The notes under the pieces: generated by a model | Database searches by the model: none | The model's input: the letters and a program-made list of their open reading frames with translations, nothing else | Told to the model about the DNA's origin: nothing | Translations under genes and position numbers: made by a program | DNA from: Bremia lactucae | Lineage: Eukaryota; Oomycota; Peronosporomycetes; Peronosporales; Peronosporaceae | Reading direction: 5' to 3' | Assembly: GCF_004359215.1 (NCBI RefSeq) | Contig: NC_090622.1 | Location: forward strand, 2,984,798-3,048,797 | Length of the DNA: 64,000 nucleotides | Shown: positions 32,450 through 43,532 of the stretch, in pieces | Numbering within the stretch: position 1 is the first letter of the stretch | Layout of the letters: the number at the start of each line of letters is the position of its first letter

Positions 32450-32880
32450 TCCGGAGGTAAAACAGGTGGTGGATTGGTACATACCACATTTTGGAATTCC
32501 TTATATTCAAGGACTAAAACGGATTCGTAGGATCTTTAAGAATTGATGACCAACTCCGCGCACTAAGTGCAGCTTTTGTGTCATCCAGGACAGCTTCGTC
32601 CAGATTTGACGATGAGTTTAACTCAATCGTTGGTCGAATGACCACCATCTTAGATAAGACGCCAGTCTTTAAGGCTCGGCCGCACTCATCAATAGACATT
32701 TCGTCTAGCTTTAAAAGGGCATGTAACGAAAATATTGCCGCATGGCTTACTTCTCCCTCAATGTTACCGGCTACACCATTACAAGCGTGTTTTTCTCTGT
32801 CTTGGAGGAGAGACAATACGCCTCTTAGAGGCCGGGACATTGACGTCCCCGGGTTTTCCAGCCTGTAGTGGCTCTATACA
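32450..32880 (-). pseudogene. Family B PR-RT linker
   Basis: Minus-strand frame 32840-32514 reads MSRPLRGVLSLLQDREKHAC and SSSNLDEAVLDDTKAALSAR. Similar S-S-x-x-DExVLD linkers precede RT in the other families (SSSMDESVLDVKTR in the minus-strand copy near 12.0 kb). It ends where plus-strand gag sequence starts. Confidence 0.6.
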
Positions 32881-32989
32881 AGACATGATGTCTAATTTGA
32901 CAATCGTAAGGAGTTAGGTAACACAACATCCTTATCCAGCGAGCGTTTACGTGTCGCTTCACGTGTATTAGAAGGGTCTGACACAAAAT

Positions 32990-34110
32990 GCCCTGGCGAA
33001 TTGCCAATAGTGTCACTATTGCCACTCAGTATGGTACCACCTCGGTCTACCACGCTACGGTGGACTAAGACGTGCCACTCCACCTATCGCAGGGATATTG
33101 CATTCTTAAGGTCCTGGCGAACCGCCAATGGTGTCACTACTGAGGAGGACAATCTCCCTTTTTGGATCAAGCATATGGAGATGTCCATTGATTCCGCCTT
33201 GTTCTCAACAGAACGGCAGAAGGCAGCTATGGCCATTTCCAAACTCGGAGGTAGAGCGATGGAGTAAAAATTATCGTGCGGTACGTCCATAAACGACGCT
33301 TTTCCTTCATGGGATTCGAACGAATCCGCATTACGTGCGATGCCTGAAGCCTAACGAGTTATGTAAGGCAGGAAAATTCGAGAGCGAACGCTGAAACAGC
33401 AAATGACTAGTATGTTTGCACCGCCTGATCGGGCTTTTCGCATGCGAGCGCGGCTCCTAGCGACTCAACAGGGTAAACGAACCCTAGGGAACTATGTCCA
33501 GGAGCTAAAAGCTCTTATTGCATCTATGCATCAAGAACCAGTGCAAGAAGCAATTGTCGTAACAATCTTTATGGGGTCTCAATGAGGGCGTTGCCCGAAC
33601 GAAAGAATTTCGATCTCATCCTGCTACTTTCAAAGAGGCAATTTTCATAGCGCTTCGCGCTGAGTTCGACTTTAAGTCTGCTCGTGTTAGCAGGCCTCTT
33701 TACTGAACAAGCTTTCGAGCACATGGGTACCGTCTAAATGACCGGAACCTACGGATCTAAGCCTCGTTGAGGAAGGGGTAGAGGCTTTTCAAGCTGTGGA
33801 ACAGCCAAGTAGAAGCCGTAGATATTACATGTGCGGAAGCACGAAACATTTTCATCCGGTCTGTCCCCTGCAAAATACGCGTAAAGCTCGAAAGAGCACC
33901 AATTCCGACCTATACTAGAAATCTGGTACGGTGTGGGCAAACGTCGATACCCAGAAGGTGCGGGGCGCCCTACTGAGGAAGACCTAGGCTTTGTTGAAAC
34001 TCTAGGGGGTGAGAGTAAACAGGACCTAGCTCCAATTAGTTCGGTGCGTAATGGCACGGGGCGTGAGTTCAAGCCTGGCTTGCTTGTCGATCAAGCGACT
34101 GTGATGGGCT
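32990..34110 (+). pseudogene. Family B gag capsid and knuckle region
   Basis: Plus-strand gag in pieces. These are LPFWIKHMEMSIDSALFSTE and AAMAISKLGGRAME (33150-33267), then PPDRAFRMRARLLATQQGKR and YVQELKALIASMHQEP (33420-33545). After a stop, a region near 33820-33850 holds the knuckle-like MCGSTKHFHPVCP. Its orientation is opposite to the family B pol on the left. Stops and frameshifts throughout. Confidence 0.75.
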
Positions 34111-34560
34111 TTGATCAATTTTAATTGACTCGGGAGCGTCTTGCAATTATGCTCGACGTTTTTTCTTGAGGAAACTCAACAATACGTTGAGGCACTTAAA
34201 TTGCATGAAAGTGATACAATTACTGTTCGCTTAGCGACTGGGACTCGTATCACTGTTCATAAGGTTCCATTGAACTAAGGCATAAAGTTTCTGGACTTTG
34301 ACAGAATGGAACGCTGCCTCGTCCATAATTTGGATTCAAGATATGATCTTATCCTTGATATGCCCTGGCTTGAGCCCCATGAGCCATGGATCGATTGGAG
34401 GTCTAAGACCTTAAGCGCCACGCGCAATGTTCTTAGCAAACTTTTGGAGAGTCAGGAACCCATCTTTGCTAGGCAACAAATGCGCTATTGGCGCGGATCA
34501 TTGACTGATTCTGTCAGTGTTTTAGACATTGGAGATTGTCGGAGTTAATAAACTCCAATG
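34110..34560 (+). pseudogene. Family B aspartic protease remnant
   Basis: Plus-strand protease fragments: LIDSGAS-type active site region around 34125 (frameshifted), VEALKLHESDTITVRLATGT (34188-34247) and LDSRYDLILDMPWLEPHEPW (34330-34390), the second conserved half. Stops at about 34123 and 34277. Continues the gag on its left in order. Confidence 0.75.
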
Positions 34561-34639
34561 TTAAAAACATTAAGTCTGAGCCCGACTCAGAAAAAGGAAA
34601 GGGAAAGGCACGTACTCTGTCGAGTGACACTCGTTGTAA

Positions 34640-35090
34640 TAACAATTCACTGAATGCTGGAAGCATTGTTGGCCTAAGGCCGAGTCATGAAGGGTGTGTA
34701 TTCCTGAGATACGTGGAGTGGCACGTCTAAGTCCACCGGTGTGGTCGGCCGAAGTTGCAGCACACTGAGCGTCTTTTCCCTTAAATGTCTTCACATTGAT
34801 AGCTAAGGGGCGAACCTTCGGCTCGCTCGTCTCTTTGACGAGCGAACGACATGGCGCTAACGGCTGGCTGGCCTACGACCGAACTCATGCATTCGATCGC
34901 TCTCCATTTAAGGTCACTCGAATGAGTGAACCTACTATGCATTGCATAAGTAATTCACGTGTCAACCACCAAATAGAGATCTGGTTACAGGGTTCTTGCG
35001 GGGCATAAAGCTCCCTCCTTCTTCATCCAACATGACTAGGTTGGATGAAACGAGCGTAGGCCGTTAAACGGACTACGAAATGCTACCAGG
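34640..35090 (-). pseudogene. Family C gag N-terminus, minus copy
   Basis: The stretch 34800-34900, read on the minus strand, is the start of family C gag (MSSVVGQPAVSAM). It leads leftward from an LTR with a primer-binding-site motif (TGGTAGCATTTCG) at 35078-35090. It matches, in inverted orientation, the plus-strand gag start at 35698. The rest of this gag is missing. The sequence joins a family B fragment near 34600-34800. Confidence 0.6.
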
Positions 35091-35600
35091 TGTAACGGGG
35101 CACCCTTCGCTAGTACTGATAACAGTACTTGTCACGCTACACTGATTACAGTGAAGGTGGGGGCGCCTTGACTACTTCACGTACACGACGTGCAGAGGAA
35201 GGTTCTAAGTATCAATAAGTCTTAGCTACTATCAGTATATTCTAAGGCTATAAAAAAGAAAAAAAGTAAACTGTATTAATATATTCAGTTCTTACGTAAC
35301 GATCTTCTATCTACTACTGACTTTGTTTTATTTTTAACTAACTATGTATGGCGCGTACTTGTGTACCGCACAATCGTGTCTTGTGACGATTGGCGGAGTT
35401 GATTCAAACTTAAATAAACCAATCAAAAGAACTGATGTCGTATTGCGTCAAAATTACCAAATTTGGTATTATTGGAAAAATTAGTCAAAATTAATAAAGA
35501 TAACGGTTTTGTTCTTCGTTACTTATTACCTCTCTCCTAAAATTATATTTATTCTTTCTTTTGTAAGAAAAATATTTATGTAATAGGACACCCCGTTAAA
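35091..35600 (-). repeat. Family C LTR, near full length
   Basis: About 510 bp. Plus-read it starts TGTAACGGGGCACCC and ends GGACACCCCGTTAAA (a worn GTTACA). The primer-binding site lies on the left, so the LTR belongs to a minus-strand element, yet a plus-strand gag starts about 60 bp to its right. It is the reference copy used here to place the other family C LTR pieces. Confidence 0.75.
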
Positions 35601-35639
35601 GAGGGAGCTTTCAAGATCCTCTAAATGGCTATCACGCAA

Positions 35640-36744
35640 CGCGTAAAAAGGTGCACTCATTTTGAGTGACCTTGAATGGAGAGCGAAAGAGCGCATGAGT
35701 TCGGTCGTAGGCGAGCCAGCCGTTAGCGCCATGTTGTTCGCTCTTCAAAGATACGAGCAATATGCGGCTTTAGCCGAGTTTATACAACAAGAACTTGACG
35801 GGCCCAAGAAAAAGAAGCCTTGCTTCACCAATAAGGCTCTATACACGCAAAGGTGTTGAGAGAACAGGATGCTCAACAGTTACAGCTGTTGAGACATTAG
35901 CATCTACATCTGCTAGCGGGTCAACGCTTCCGCGTCAACTCAAAAAGCTCAATAATTGAAGTCTCTAAGTGTAACGGAGTCGGAGGTGACTCCCGTTTAG
36001 GATAGTTGTCGAATTTGTCGACGCCATTGAAACTCGCCGCATCAACGAAGATGCGACGAAGTGTTATTTGGCATGTCCAACTAAGCAGGACGTGCCAAAT
36101 CTTGGGCCCTAGTGCTCAAGTTTCGCGACCCATTCATCTTTAGGTCGTATTACGTCTTTACGTTCCGGCTTAGGCAATTTTTTAAGCCGCCACGTGCCGA
36201 ATTCAGGGCTCGAGCAGAGCCCCTGAATTTGAAGCAGGGCAAGCGTGATCTTCACGCCCAACATACACGATACCTTGGAAGTTGTATCGTGATTTATTCA
36301 CAGATGGACAGACACAGGTAACTATGTTTACTCAAGGTATTGCAGACGGTCCTATCAAGACTCATCTGTCTTGGTAAGAACAAGAGACGCTAGATCAAGC
36401 GACCTCTGAATGAGGAAAGGAGGAGTTCAGCCTGAAACAGGTTTTCTTTCACTCTGGAGCTTATCGTTCTCCTAGATGACAAAAAATGAGGTCTAGAACC
36501 CATGGACCTCTCGTATGTAGAGAGCGAGAAACCTCGCTCGTCAAGTTTCAAACGATTGCAAAAATGCAATTGCTGTCAAAAGACGGGACACTACGCCTAA
36601 AAGTGTAGTGCCCCACGATTAGTGCCTAAGAACACTGACGGGAACGATCGACTTCCCGTTATGAACAGCGGAGGACGCGGATCCGACGCTGTTGCAAAAT
36701 CGCCGCGGCGAGGCGAATCGTAACAAAACGGTCGGGGTGAAAGG
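35640..36744 (+). pseudogene. Family C gag, plus copy
   Basis: Plus-strand gag. The N-terminal frame 35662-35859 reads SVVGEPAVSAMLFALQRYEQ and ends in a Lys-rich helix. Then come the capsid part PPRAEFRARAEPLNLKQGKR (about 36190) and a CCHC-like region near 36560-36620. Stops and frame changes show decay. Most of 35862-36950 is the reverse complement of 27.0-28.0 kb. Confidence 0.75.
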
Positions 36745-36960
36745 GTGCGGAGTACCCTACTGATCCAGCAACTTCAAAAAAAATGCAGCCCATTTGAAGA
36801 AAACTGCTCCTCACACACAAACATTGTGTGTAACTGCCCAGGTGATGAGGTTAACCTCATCACCATAAAAATTACAGTGGCAAACAAATTGCCACTAACG
36901 TCCCTTGTTGACTGTAGGGCGTCGAACACTTTCATTCGGCGCCAATAGCTAGAAGGTCCC
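36745..36960 (+). pseudogene. Family C aspartic protease, plus copy
   Basis: Plus-strand 67-codon frame with NCPGDEVNLITIKITVANK and LVDCRASNTFIRRQ. The catalytic Asp is kept but the following Gly of D-C-G-A is Arg, and the frame stops just after. The C-terminal half is missing. Confidence 0.8.
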
Positions 36961-38597
36961 GACAGCTGTGCACAAACAGAGGAAGCGGGTGACGTGGACA
37001 TAATTACCGACGGCTACAGGCAAGCACAGGCAGCGTCGAAGGTCCAATATTGTGACGTATAAATAGTTATCGACGGCTGTGCACAAGCACAGGCAGCATC
37101 CAGGGTTCGACCACTCGATTAGTTAAGTGGTACGATACAAGGATGTTTGCTACAAAAGCAGTTTCCCAGAAAATTGGAAATGCCTGTCTACATGAGACAG
37201 AGCGGAAGTCCTGAATCGAATGGAAAGTCCTGGACGACTGGAAAGTCGACCGTAGAGGATCTCGCTGTGGTTGCACAACCATAGCTAGAGGCGGTTAGGA
37301 GATTACATTTCAATCAAATAAGGTAATAAGTCTAATAAACTTGCGGAAAAAGTCCATTAAAACTTGAGGGATAAGGATTTTAAAGAATGGAAGGATGTCT
37401 TCCCTGAATCATTTCCGTGCGAGTTGCCTAAGGATAAAGGCACTCGACACGAAAATGACCTAATCCCAGGTTCGAAATACTGTGTCATGAAGCAATAGCC
37501 ATTGCCTCGTGAGCAAGTAATAGCGATGGACTGGCTCTTTGCCGACCACTTAGTAGCCATGTGAGGGAGTCAACCTTTCCACATAGTTCTCTAAACTTCT
37601 GTGTGCGTAAAGCAACAGGAGGGCTACTTACATAAGCACCCGCGCAATTATGCCAAAAGGACTTTTTAGTGTTTAAAAAATATATTTACTGGTAATGGAA
37701 CGCTGATTAGTCAACATTTTTTAGGGTTTCAAGCAAAGCTTGATCCAATAGCCAATATTGGCGATTGTGTACCAAAGCAATTTTGCAATCGGCTATGCGT
37801 TAATGCAATATGACAAAGATGGCGCGGAGCGCCATCCACTTTCAAACGCGTCAACTTTAACCAGCTAAAAGCAATTATCTAGCGCATGAAAGGGACGCCT
37901 TGCCAAGAAATTTGCATTGGCTAAATTTAGGGTCTATCTCGTGGAAGACAGACGGTTCACTATTTATACGAACCATGCGTCCTTACGCACGGCTGTAAAC
38001 AGTCCACGATCTCGCCAAGAATGGAGAAATGGTTGTCTTTCCTCGCGGAGGATAGTTTGATCGTGAAATATAAACCAGGACGACTTGATGTCGTCGCTGG
38101 TGCCCTTTCGCGCCAGTACGATTTTGAGCCGACTGCGCAATACAAGAGTGAGGATGAGCCCACCGTTGCAACAACAAGTGTTCCGTCATCAACATTACTT
38201 GACGACGTTTTGAAGAGCTTATCAAGAATATAAGGCTCTTAAAGGATGAAAGGATTACATTTAAGACCCATCACAGCAATCCGTAAAAGGATTGTCGAAA
38301 TTGTATCGATGCTCAACGGATCGATACACAACACGCAATGGCTTACTGTATTCCACAGTCATTGCTGACGACACACCTCGTGTCGTCATCCCCACCCTAA
38401 TATTTGCGATTATGCATCATGCATATGTGCAACGATGCACCAGTTAGTGGGCATCGTGGATATGAAAAAAATATCTCACGATAAGCCGCGACTTCTATTG
38501 GCCGCAAGCACATACGTGCTTGCAAAGTTTGTCAAAGGGTGAAGTCCAGTGCTTCATCCCGTGCTCCGTTACAAACTCAACTTCTTCCGGCAGAGTG
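36961..38597 (+). pseudogene. Family C linker, RT, RNase H and IN start
   Basis: Continues the plus element. A PR-RT linker (36961-37330) has blocks shared with 53.2-53.45 kb. An RT N-terminal piece (37370-37640) includes YCVMKQ followed by a stop. RNase H (37700-38233) has LSFLAEDSLIVKYKPGRLDV and GALSRQYDFEPT. The integrase zinc region (38240-38597) is decayed. The RT core is deleted. It is cut at about 38597 by an LTR of another element. Confidence 0.7.
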
Positions 38598-38750
38598 ATT
38601 ACCAAACTTGATAATATTGGAACTACTAAGTCAAAATCAAAAAAGATAATAATTTTGTACTTCCCTATTTATTTCCTCTTATACAAAATAATATTAATTA
38701 TTATTCCTCTTATAGGAAGTTATATTCATGTAGCGGAACACCCCGTTACA
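38598..38750 (-). repeat. Family C 3' LTR fragment
   Basis: Minus-oriented LTR end with an intact outer terminus (plus-read ...GGAACACCCCGTTACA). It joins on the left directly to integrase of the plus-strand element. The polypurine tract is on its right, so it is the 3' LTR of the minus element at 38.6-41.6 kb. Confidence 0.75.
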
Positions 38751-38763
38751 CCACCCCTCCCTT
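38751..38763 (-). other. Polypurine tract
   Basis: Minus strand reads AAGGGAGGGGTGG immediately before the LTR start, the expected place and composition for the plus-strand DNA primer of this element. Confidence 0.7.
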
Positions 38764-38859
38764 GTACAAGATGACTGATAAAGAGAGACAGAGAGTACTT
38801 TTATGTCTATGTCTGTAAATTAGCCCTAGTTGTATATTTTTAATTTGAACTTTTAATTG

Positions 38860-40520
38860 CGCATGGTTTCGATACCCGTGCGCGTAGCCTGCGAAGTCGA
38901 AAAGCTGGCAGCTGCATGAACCAGTAAAGCTGCCAGTAAAGCTGCTAGTAATGCAAACGTTTCAATAGACGCTAATGGGTCTGCTGCGGGGAATGTGTCA
39001 CCTCCTACTCCAAATGGAGGTGACTGGTATAAGTCACCTACTACTCCCATGGTCGGTGACTGGGCCGGCGTCATCGCCCGACTCGGTGGGAACTGTTAAG
39101 GTCTCCGGTTCAGCCAGGGTCACGTCCGTTAAACCTAAGGGACAACCAAGAGGTGATGACGAAGTTGTTTAATCCTTCGTCAGACCCTTTTGGTGCGGAT
39201 CATCTGTGATGACTCCATGGACGATGATGACTCTGGTGATGTCGACAAGGTCACTTCGATAAGCATAGCACTGGTGGTGCTAGTATGCATCACCAGAGAC
39301 GGAGCGACTTTAAGGATCACTCCGAAAGTAATGTTAGCGCTAAAATTAACATGAATCAACGGGAGAAAGACCACAATTTTTTGCGATTTGCTCCCGAAAA
39401 GAAACCTTGGTTGCCCTCTAAGGGCAACCTAACTCTTTGGTCTTGTATGACCAACAATCGATACCATATTCGGTTATTCGACTCATTAAGGCTTCACAAG
39501 TCAGATGAGGACGAGACGAAATTCTTCATCAATGATTTCTTCTGGCATCGATGGTTTACATGCAAGCAAGCAAAGGATGTCACTCTTTTGCTTCAAGCTT
39601 GGGAAGTGTTTTAGAGAATGTGAAAGTACAGGTCGCTAGACTCCTCGGCTTGACAAACTGGATGTTTTCCGTGACCGGTTTGAAAAATGGATTGTAGTCG
39701 GTGCACGCTACAAGCTGCACCGTTTGTCAAAGAAGGCGTGGGGGGACTCATATATATGCTGTTTAAAGGACGCGGAGTATGTCCCGAAGGAGGCCTTGAA
39801 GAATCTTACAGGAGAACATATATCTCTTCTGGTGTGCGCGAAGGGATTGAGATCCTCCAGTCCTTTTTACAAGCGCTCGTTCTCTGATGGACCATGTGTT
39901 GAGGAAGATGGGTCTTGTTGTAATGTGGAAGAACACCAGGAACGTCCATCATCAGTTGGTAACGAGGTTCCCAGCAATCATGCAAGAAGGGATATCCTCG
40001 CTAATGAACGAGGTAACTCGTCCAAACCCCTTCACTCCACGATGGTTCAAGAAGCGTTCAAGTAGGAAACGCTTTCTCATCACTCGCACTCGTTAATAGA
40101 TGCGGAGGGGGGGATCGGGTTCGCCTCGTTTCAAGAACCCGAATCAACATCGTGATTCGAATTACATTCTTTATTATTTGAAGGAGGACATTGATCACGA
40201 GCGATCCCGTCGCCGCGAGTTAGCGGTGACGGTTATAAATGTTTCTCTTGACCAGTTATGATATTGTGGGCAGCTTGCAACTGATCAACTGGCGAATGAA
40301 AGGACATATCAGTCCCTTCAAAACGAGCGGTTGACAGCTCGTCAGAAGATCTCTTCCTTGAGAATAGTGGGGATCGTCTGGTGCAAGAGAAGCAAATTCT
40401 GTTCCGAGATATAAGTCTTTGTCTCGGAACCATCCGACTTTGGCGGATGCCCTTGACCGTTCCGGTGTAATCCGAATTGAAAAGAAGCCTCGTACTGATG
40501 GTACGGGCGGAGACGGCCGA
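38860..40520 (+). pseudogene. Antisense ORF (aORF), family C copy 2
   Basis: Plus-strand region convergent with minus-strand integrase. It starts about 100 bp inside the PPT with an ATG near 38862 (MVSIPVRVACEVEKLAAA). An acidic block (SMDDDDSGDV, near 39213) is followed by FAPEKKPWLPSKGNLTLW and DEDETKFFINDFF (39390-39540). DGPCVEEDG and SSVGNEVPSNHARRD follow (39888-39990), then a coiled coil (ATDQLANERTYQSLQNERL, about 40275). It ends with EKKPRTDGT near 40480. Frameshifts and stops break it. Role unknown; homologous to 20.7-22.1 kb and, more distantly, 56.2-57.9 kb. Confidence 0.5.
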
Positions 40521-41577
40521 CATATAACGAAGGGTGCGTACGTATCCTTCGAGGCAACTCGATCGTGAACGAATTATCTTGGAGGTGGTGTACACGAAAC
40601 GGCCAATAAACCTGGGTAGTAGTTTATTACTGCCCGAATTCGTCACTACGTGTAATGGCAGGTTTACCGTAGCCAGAAGGACTAGGTCGTTATCATTGAA
40701 TAAAAGAATGTTTGCGCTTCCTTTTTTGTCAGAGATTCGTTTCTGTCGGCCCACCGCATCAGCTTTGGAATCTTGTATGAAACGGACCACTGCTTTTCTA
40801 GCCAGCACGAATGCTTCTGCTGACTCGGTTTTGTTTTTGTCTTCAGTGCGACCGGTTCGCACTGCGGAAACGTCATCCGTCTCTTTTATAAGAGCATTAT
40901 TGTTCTCACCAGTGTTCTTCTTTTCGATGCTGAGTAATTTAGCATCGTTATCAAATGCAATAATAGCATTATCGCTATTACTGAGTTTGTCCACTTCAAT
41001 GTTGATTGAATCATCGTTGGCATCCTTCACATTGACCGTAGAGTCAATGCGTGATGAGCTTTAGATAGATTGTTCTTTGCTCGTGCTAGTCCTCCCCCCT
41101 TGAATAAGAGCCACTCTCAACAAGGTGGATTAACGTAAGTGGCGAAAGCCATTCACGAAAAACGGTGTATGCTTTGTAGAAGCATGCACTGAAATGTTGA
41201 TGGAAAATTCTTGCTCGTAAAAAGTGTATCCCTGATTTATCTATTCGAGGATACGATTTCCACGTTCTTGCTGACTTTTATTTTTAGGATAGTCAGAAGT
41301 TGACATTCCAAACTAAATTCCAAGTGATATGAACACAGATTGCCAAACTCCGCCGTGAATCTGGGGTCTTGATCTGAAACCAGTTGATAGGTCAACCCAT
41401 GGAGTCGTAATAGCGTACGCGAGCACCGCTTTTGGCAGTGCCGACTCCGAAACTGCAACTAGATGTACCAACTTGCTAAACCGATCAACAAAAACAAGAA
41501 AACCATTATTCTTATGATCGGCTTCGAGGAATCCAAAGAAGAAGTCCATAAAGACGGACTGCCAACATTGACGCAAT
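40233..41577 (-). pseudogene. Family C integrase, minus copy
   Basis: Minus-strand integrase. A 265-codon frame (41030-40233) holds the C-terminal part, with DNDLVLLATVNLPLHVVTN and KLLPRFIGRFV. The tail YVGRLRPYHQYEA lies in a second frame (about 40530). The core (41576-41237) has MDFFFGFLEADHKNNGFLV with the first catalytic Asp and SDQDPRFTAEFGNLC with the second. The Glu block near 41260 is frameshifted. Cut at 41577 by LTR sequence. Confidence 0.8.
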
Positions 41578-41690
41578 AAGACATTACATTAGTTCTATTG
41601 ATTGGTTGGTTTTAGTTTTAATCAACCCACCAATCAATAATATACACGATTAGGCGTCGCGCAACTGTTATCAGTATTAGCAAAAGGTCC
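41578..41690 (+). repeat. Family C LTR fragment with internal deletion
   Basis: Plus-oriented LTR pieces (TTGACGCAATAAGACATTAC ... CGTCGCGCAACTGTTATCAG) with most of the LTR centre deleted. It marks the right end of the transposon block next to two host genes. Confidence 0.55.
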
Positions 41691-42039
41691 CCAGAAAACG
41701 TACTTACCTAAAATTACGCATGCCTATCGATGTATACTTAAGTATCCGGATACTCGTATCTTAAATTTGGAATCAATAAAAACATGACAGCAACAATCAA
41801 GAAAGGTCTGAAGTTGCAGAAATGTTTTGTGGCCGAGGCACGTCTTGCCTCACCCTATTTTACATAAACGACACTACCCTCGTTTGCTAACGACTTTCGT
41901 CTGTTGCTATTTGATCTAGCTCGCTCGAAATACTCGCCTTGAGTCGGAAGGTTTGCAAGTCATAACATCGCTTGCCAATGTTAGTCAGCGCGTGCCAGCT
42001 CTCTTACAGCCTCATGACGAGGATAGCCAATCGGAGGTT

Positions 42040-42447
42040 ATGGGAGTATTAAAGTACTCCAAAAATACTCAAGAATTGTTGCTTCAGAAGCACTATTTGG
42101 CTTTGGAAAAAAGCCGCGCGTTTTTAAATGAAATCTTACGTGACTACCACGATTTGCTTCGCCACCTTCGGTCTCTTACAACCGAGTGTGTCACGCTCGT
42201 CGATGATGCATTTACCGAAAGCGAGAGCGGTAGCAACGAAATTAATGCAATCGCGTATCCTATAAAGTTGCAGGAGTGGATGGAAACGGTGCTAGCCATG
42301 GTGGAACACGAATTGCTACGAAAAATACGACTTGTGGCGGATATAGAGTACAGTGACACGGCGAGATTATGTGCCATAGTTAAGCAGTGGAGCGCATCTG
42401 GAGCGATGGGCAACATTGACACTGATTTTGGTGCGTTCTATTTTTAG
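42040..42447 (+). CDS. Possible AIRIM/C1orf109-like protein
   Basis: The frame is open from 41953, but the first ATG is at 42040, giving 135 residues. A TTG at 41953 or an upstream exon would extend it. The protein is all-helical by eye (LLQKHYLALEKSRAFLNEIL), with a C-terminal block LQEWMETVLAMVEHELLRKI followed by ...DIEYSDTARLCAIVKQW. The spacing E-W...K...L...I-x-x-x-D...W resembles the end of human AIRIM (C1orf109), a partner of the AFG2 ATPase in 60S ribosome maturation. Similarity is weak and from memory of the family pattern. It lies 220 bp from the convergent methyltransferase gene. Confidence 0.45.
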   Translation: MGVLKYSKNTQELLLQKHYLALEKSRAFLNEILRDYHDLLRHLRSLTTECVTLVDDAFTESESGSNEINAIAYPIKLQEWMETVLAMVEHELLRKIRLVADIEYSDTARLCAIVKQWSASGAMGNIDTDFGAFYF

Positions 42448-42666
42448 ACCGTTGCTTGATCGTGGACTAACTTTGGTATCTAAAAGTGCAAACAGGAGTG
42501 CAGTTGCCAAACGCAATTAGTTTGTCAACATCTGCGTCAAGCAAAGATCGAACAAACAAAAGCAAAAAGAAAAAAAAATAAACAGCCTAATTTCTACTTT
42601 CTAAGGCCACAATTTTTTTTTGTTGCCTCTGCGCACCCATAAGGCAATGCTGCCTTGCCTAATCCG

Positions 42667-43532
42667 TTAGACAAAGGGAATGCCACTAATTGTGCGCGCT
42701 CTGTATGCTTGATACTCGTTCGGAAAAAAATGAAGCAGCAATTGTTCCTCATAGCTACATTAAAAATTACAATATTAATAATGAAACAAAAAAACTTTGC
42801 AAAAAACACAGTCGTACGGAATGCGGTCGTGAAAGAAACTCCAAGCGACTAGAGTGTAGCCAATAGCACACAAAGGATTTGCCAGCAAAATCTGACTGCC
42901 AACAATCCACCAGAACCAGCCTAAATAGCTCGGGTGGCGAATATACCGGTACACTCCGTGTGTCACGAGTTGGTGCTCTTTGCGTTTAAAGTACTCGATT
43001 CGATGGGAAAAGTTGCTCGCAGCAGTGCTCATGGCCGACACGCGGAAGAATTGCCCCACCACAATCAAAGCCAGGCCCACGGGTCGCACATATGGATGCA
43101 ACTTCCAACCCGGTACAAAGTGCAATTCCAAAAAAAATTCCAGGCAACTTAATAGGACCGCTAGGTGATATTCCCGACTGTGGTTAAGCAAAAAGGCTGC
43201 AAAAAAACATGTTTTTTATAACGGCTGGGGCTACTGCTGAAATATTGCAAAGAAAACATACACTCGTAGCTGACATTGGCCGGACGATAGGCGGCCGTGA
43301 GCATAAACTCCATTAAGTGGAAAAAACCTAATGCCAAGGCGTATAAGCTCCATTGCTCAAGGCACCGCCAACGCAATGTTGACGTAATGCCGCGGGATAA
43401 GTCCGTGAGTGCCACAAAGTGCGCATAAATTAGAAGCGAGGCATGCAAAGCCACGAAAACTCCGATCCCAAAGGCTGCGAGCGCTACTTTGCCCAGTCCG
43501 CGGTCGGACTGAAAAGCTTCCGAGGCATACAT
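42667..43532 (-). CDS. ICMT: Isoprenylcysteine carboxyl methyltransferase
   Basis: Three exons on the minus strand: 43532-43262, 43196-42818 and 42754-42667 (245 residues). The introns are 65 and 63 nt with GTATGT/GTACGA and AG ends, in frame. The enzyme methylates the C-terminal prenylated Cys of CAAX proteins such as Ras and Rho at the ER membrane, using S-adenosylmethionine. Visible marks are hydrophobic helices, HLMEFMLTAAYRPANVSYES across junction 1, HQLVTHGVYRYIRHPSYLGW, and Y-EEQLLLHFF at the start of exon 3, ending RTISGIPFV. These match the Ste14/ICMT C-terminus and the RHPxYxGW core. Length suits the family (yeast 239, human 284). A GTG at 43538 precedes the chosen ATG. It appears intact. 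Confidence 0.9.
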
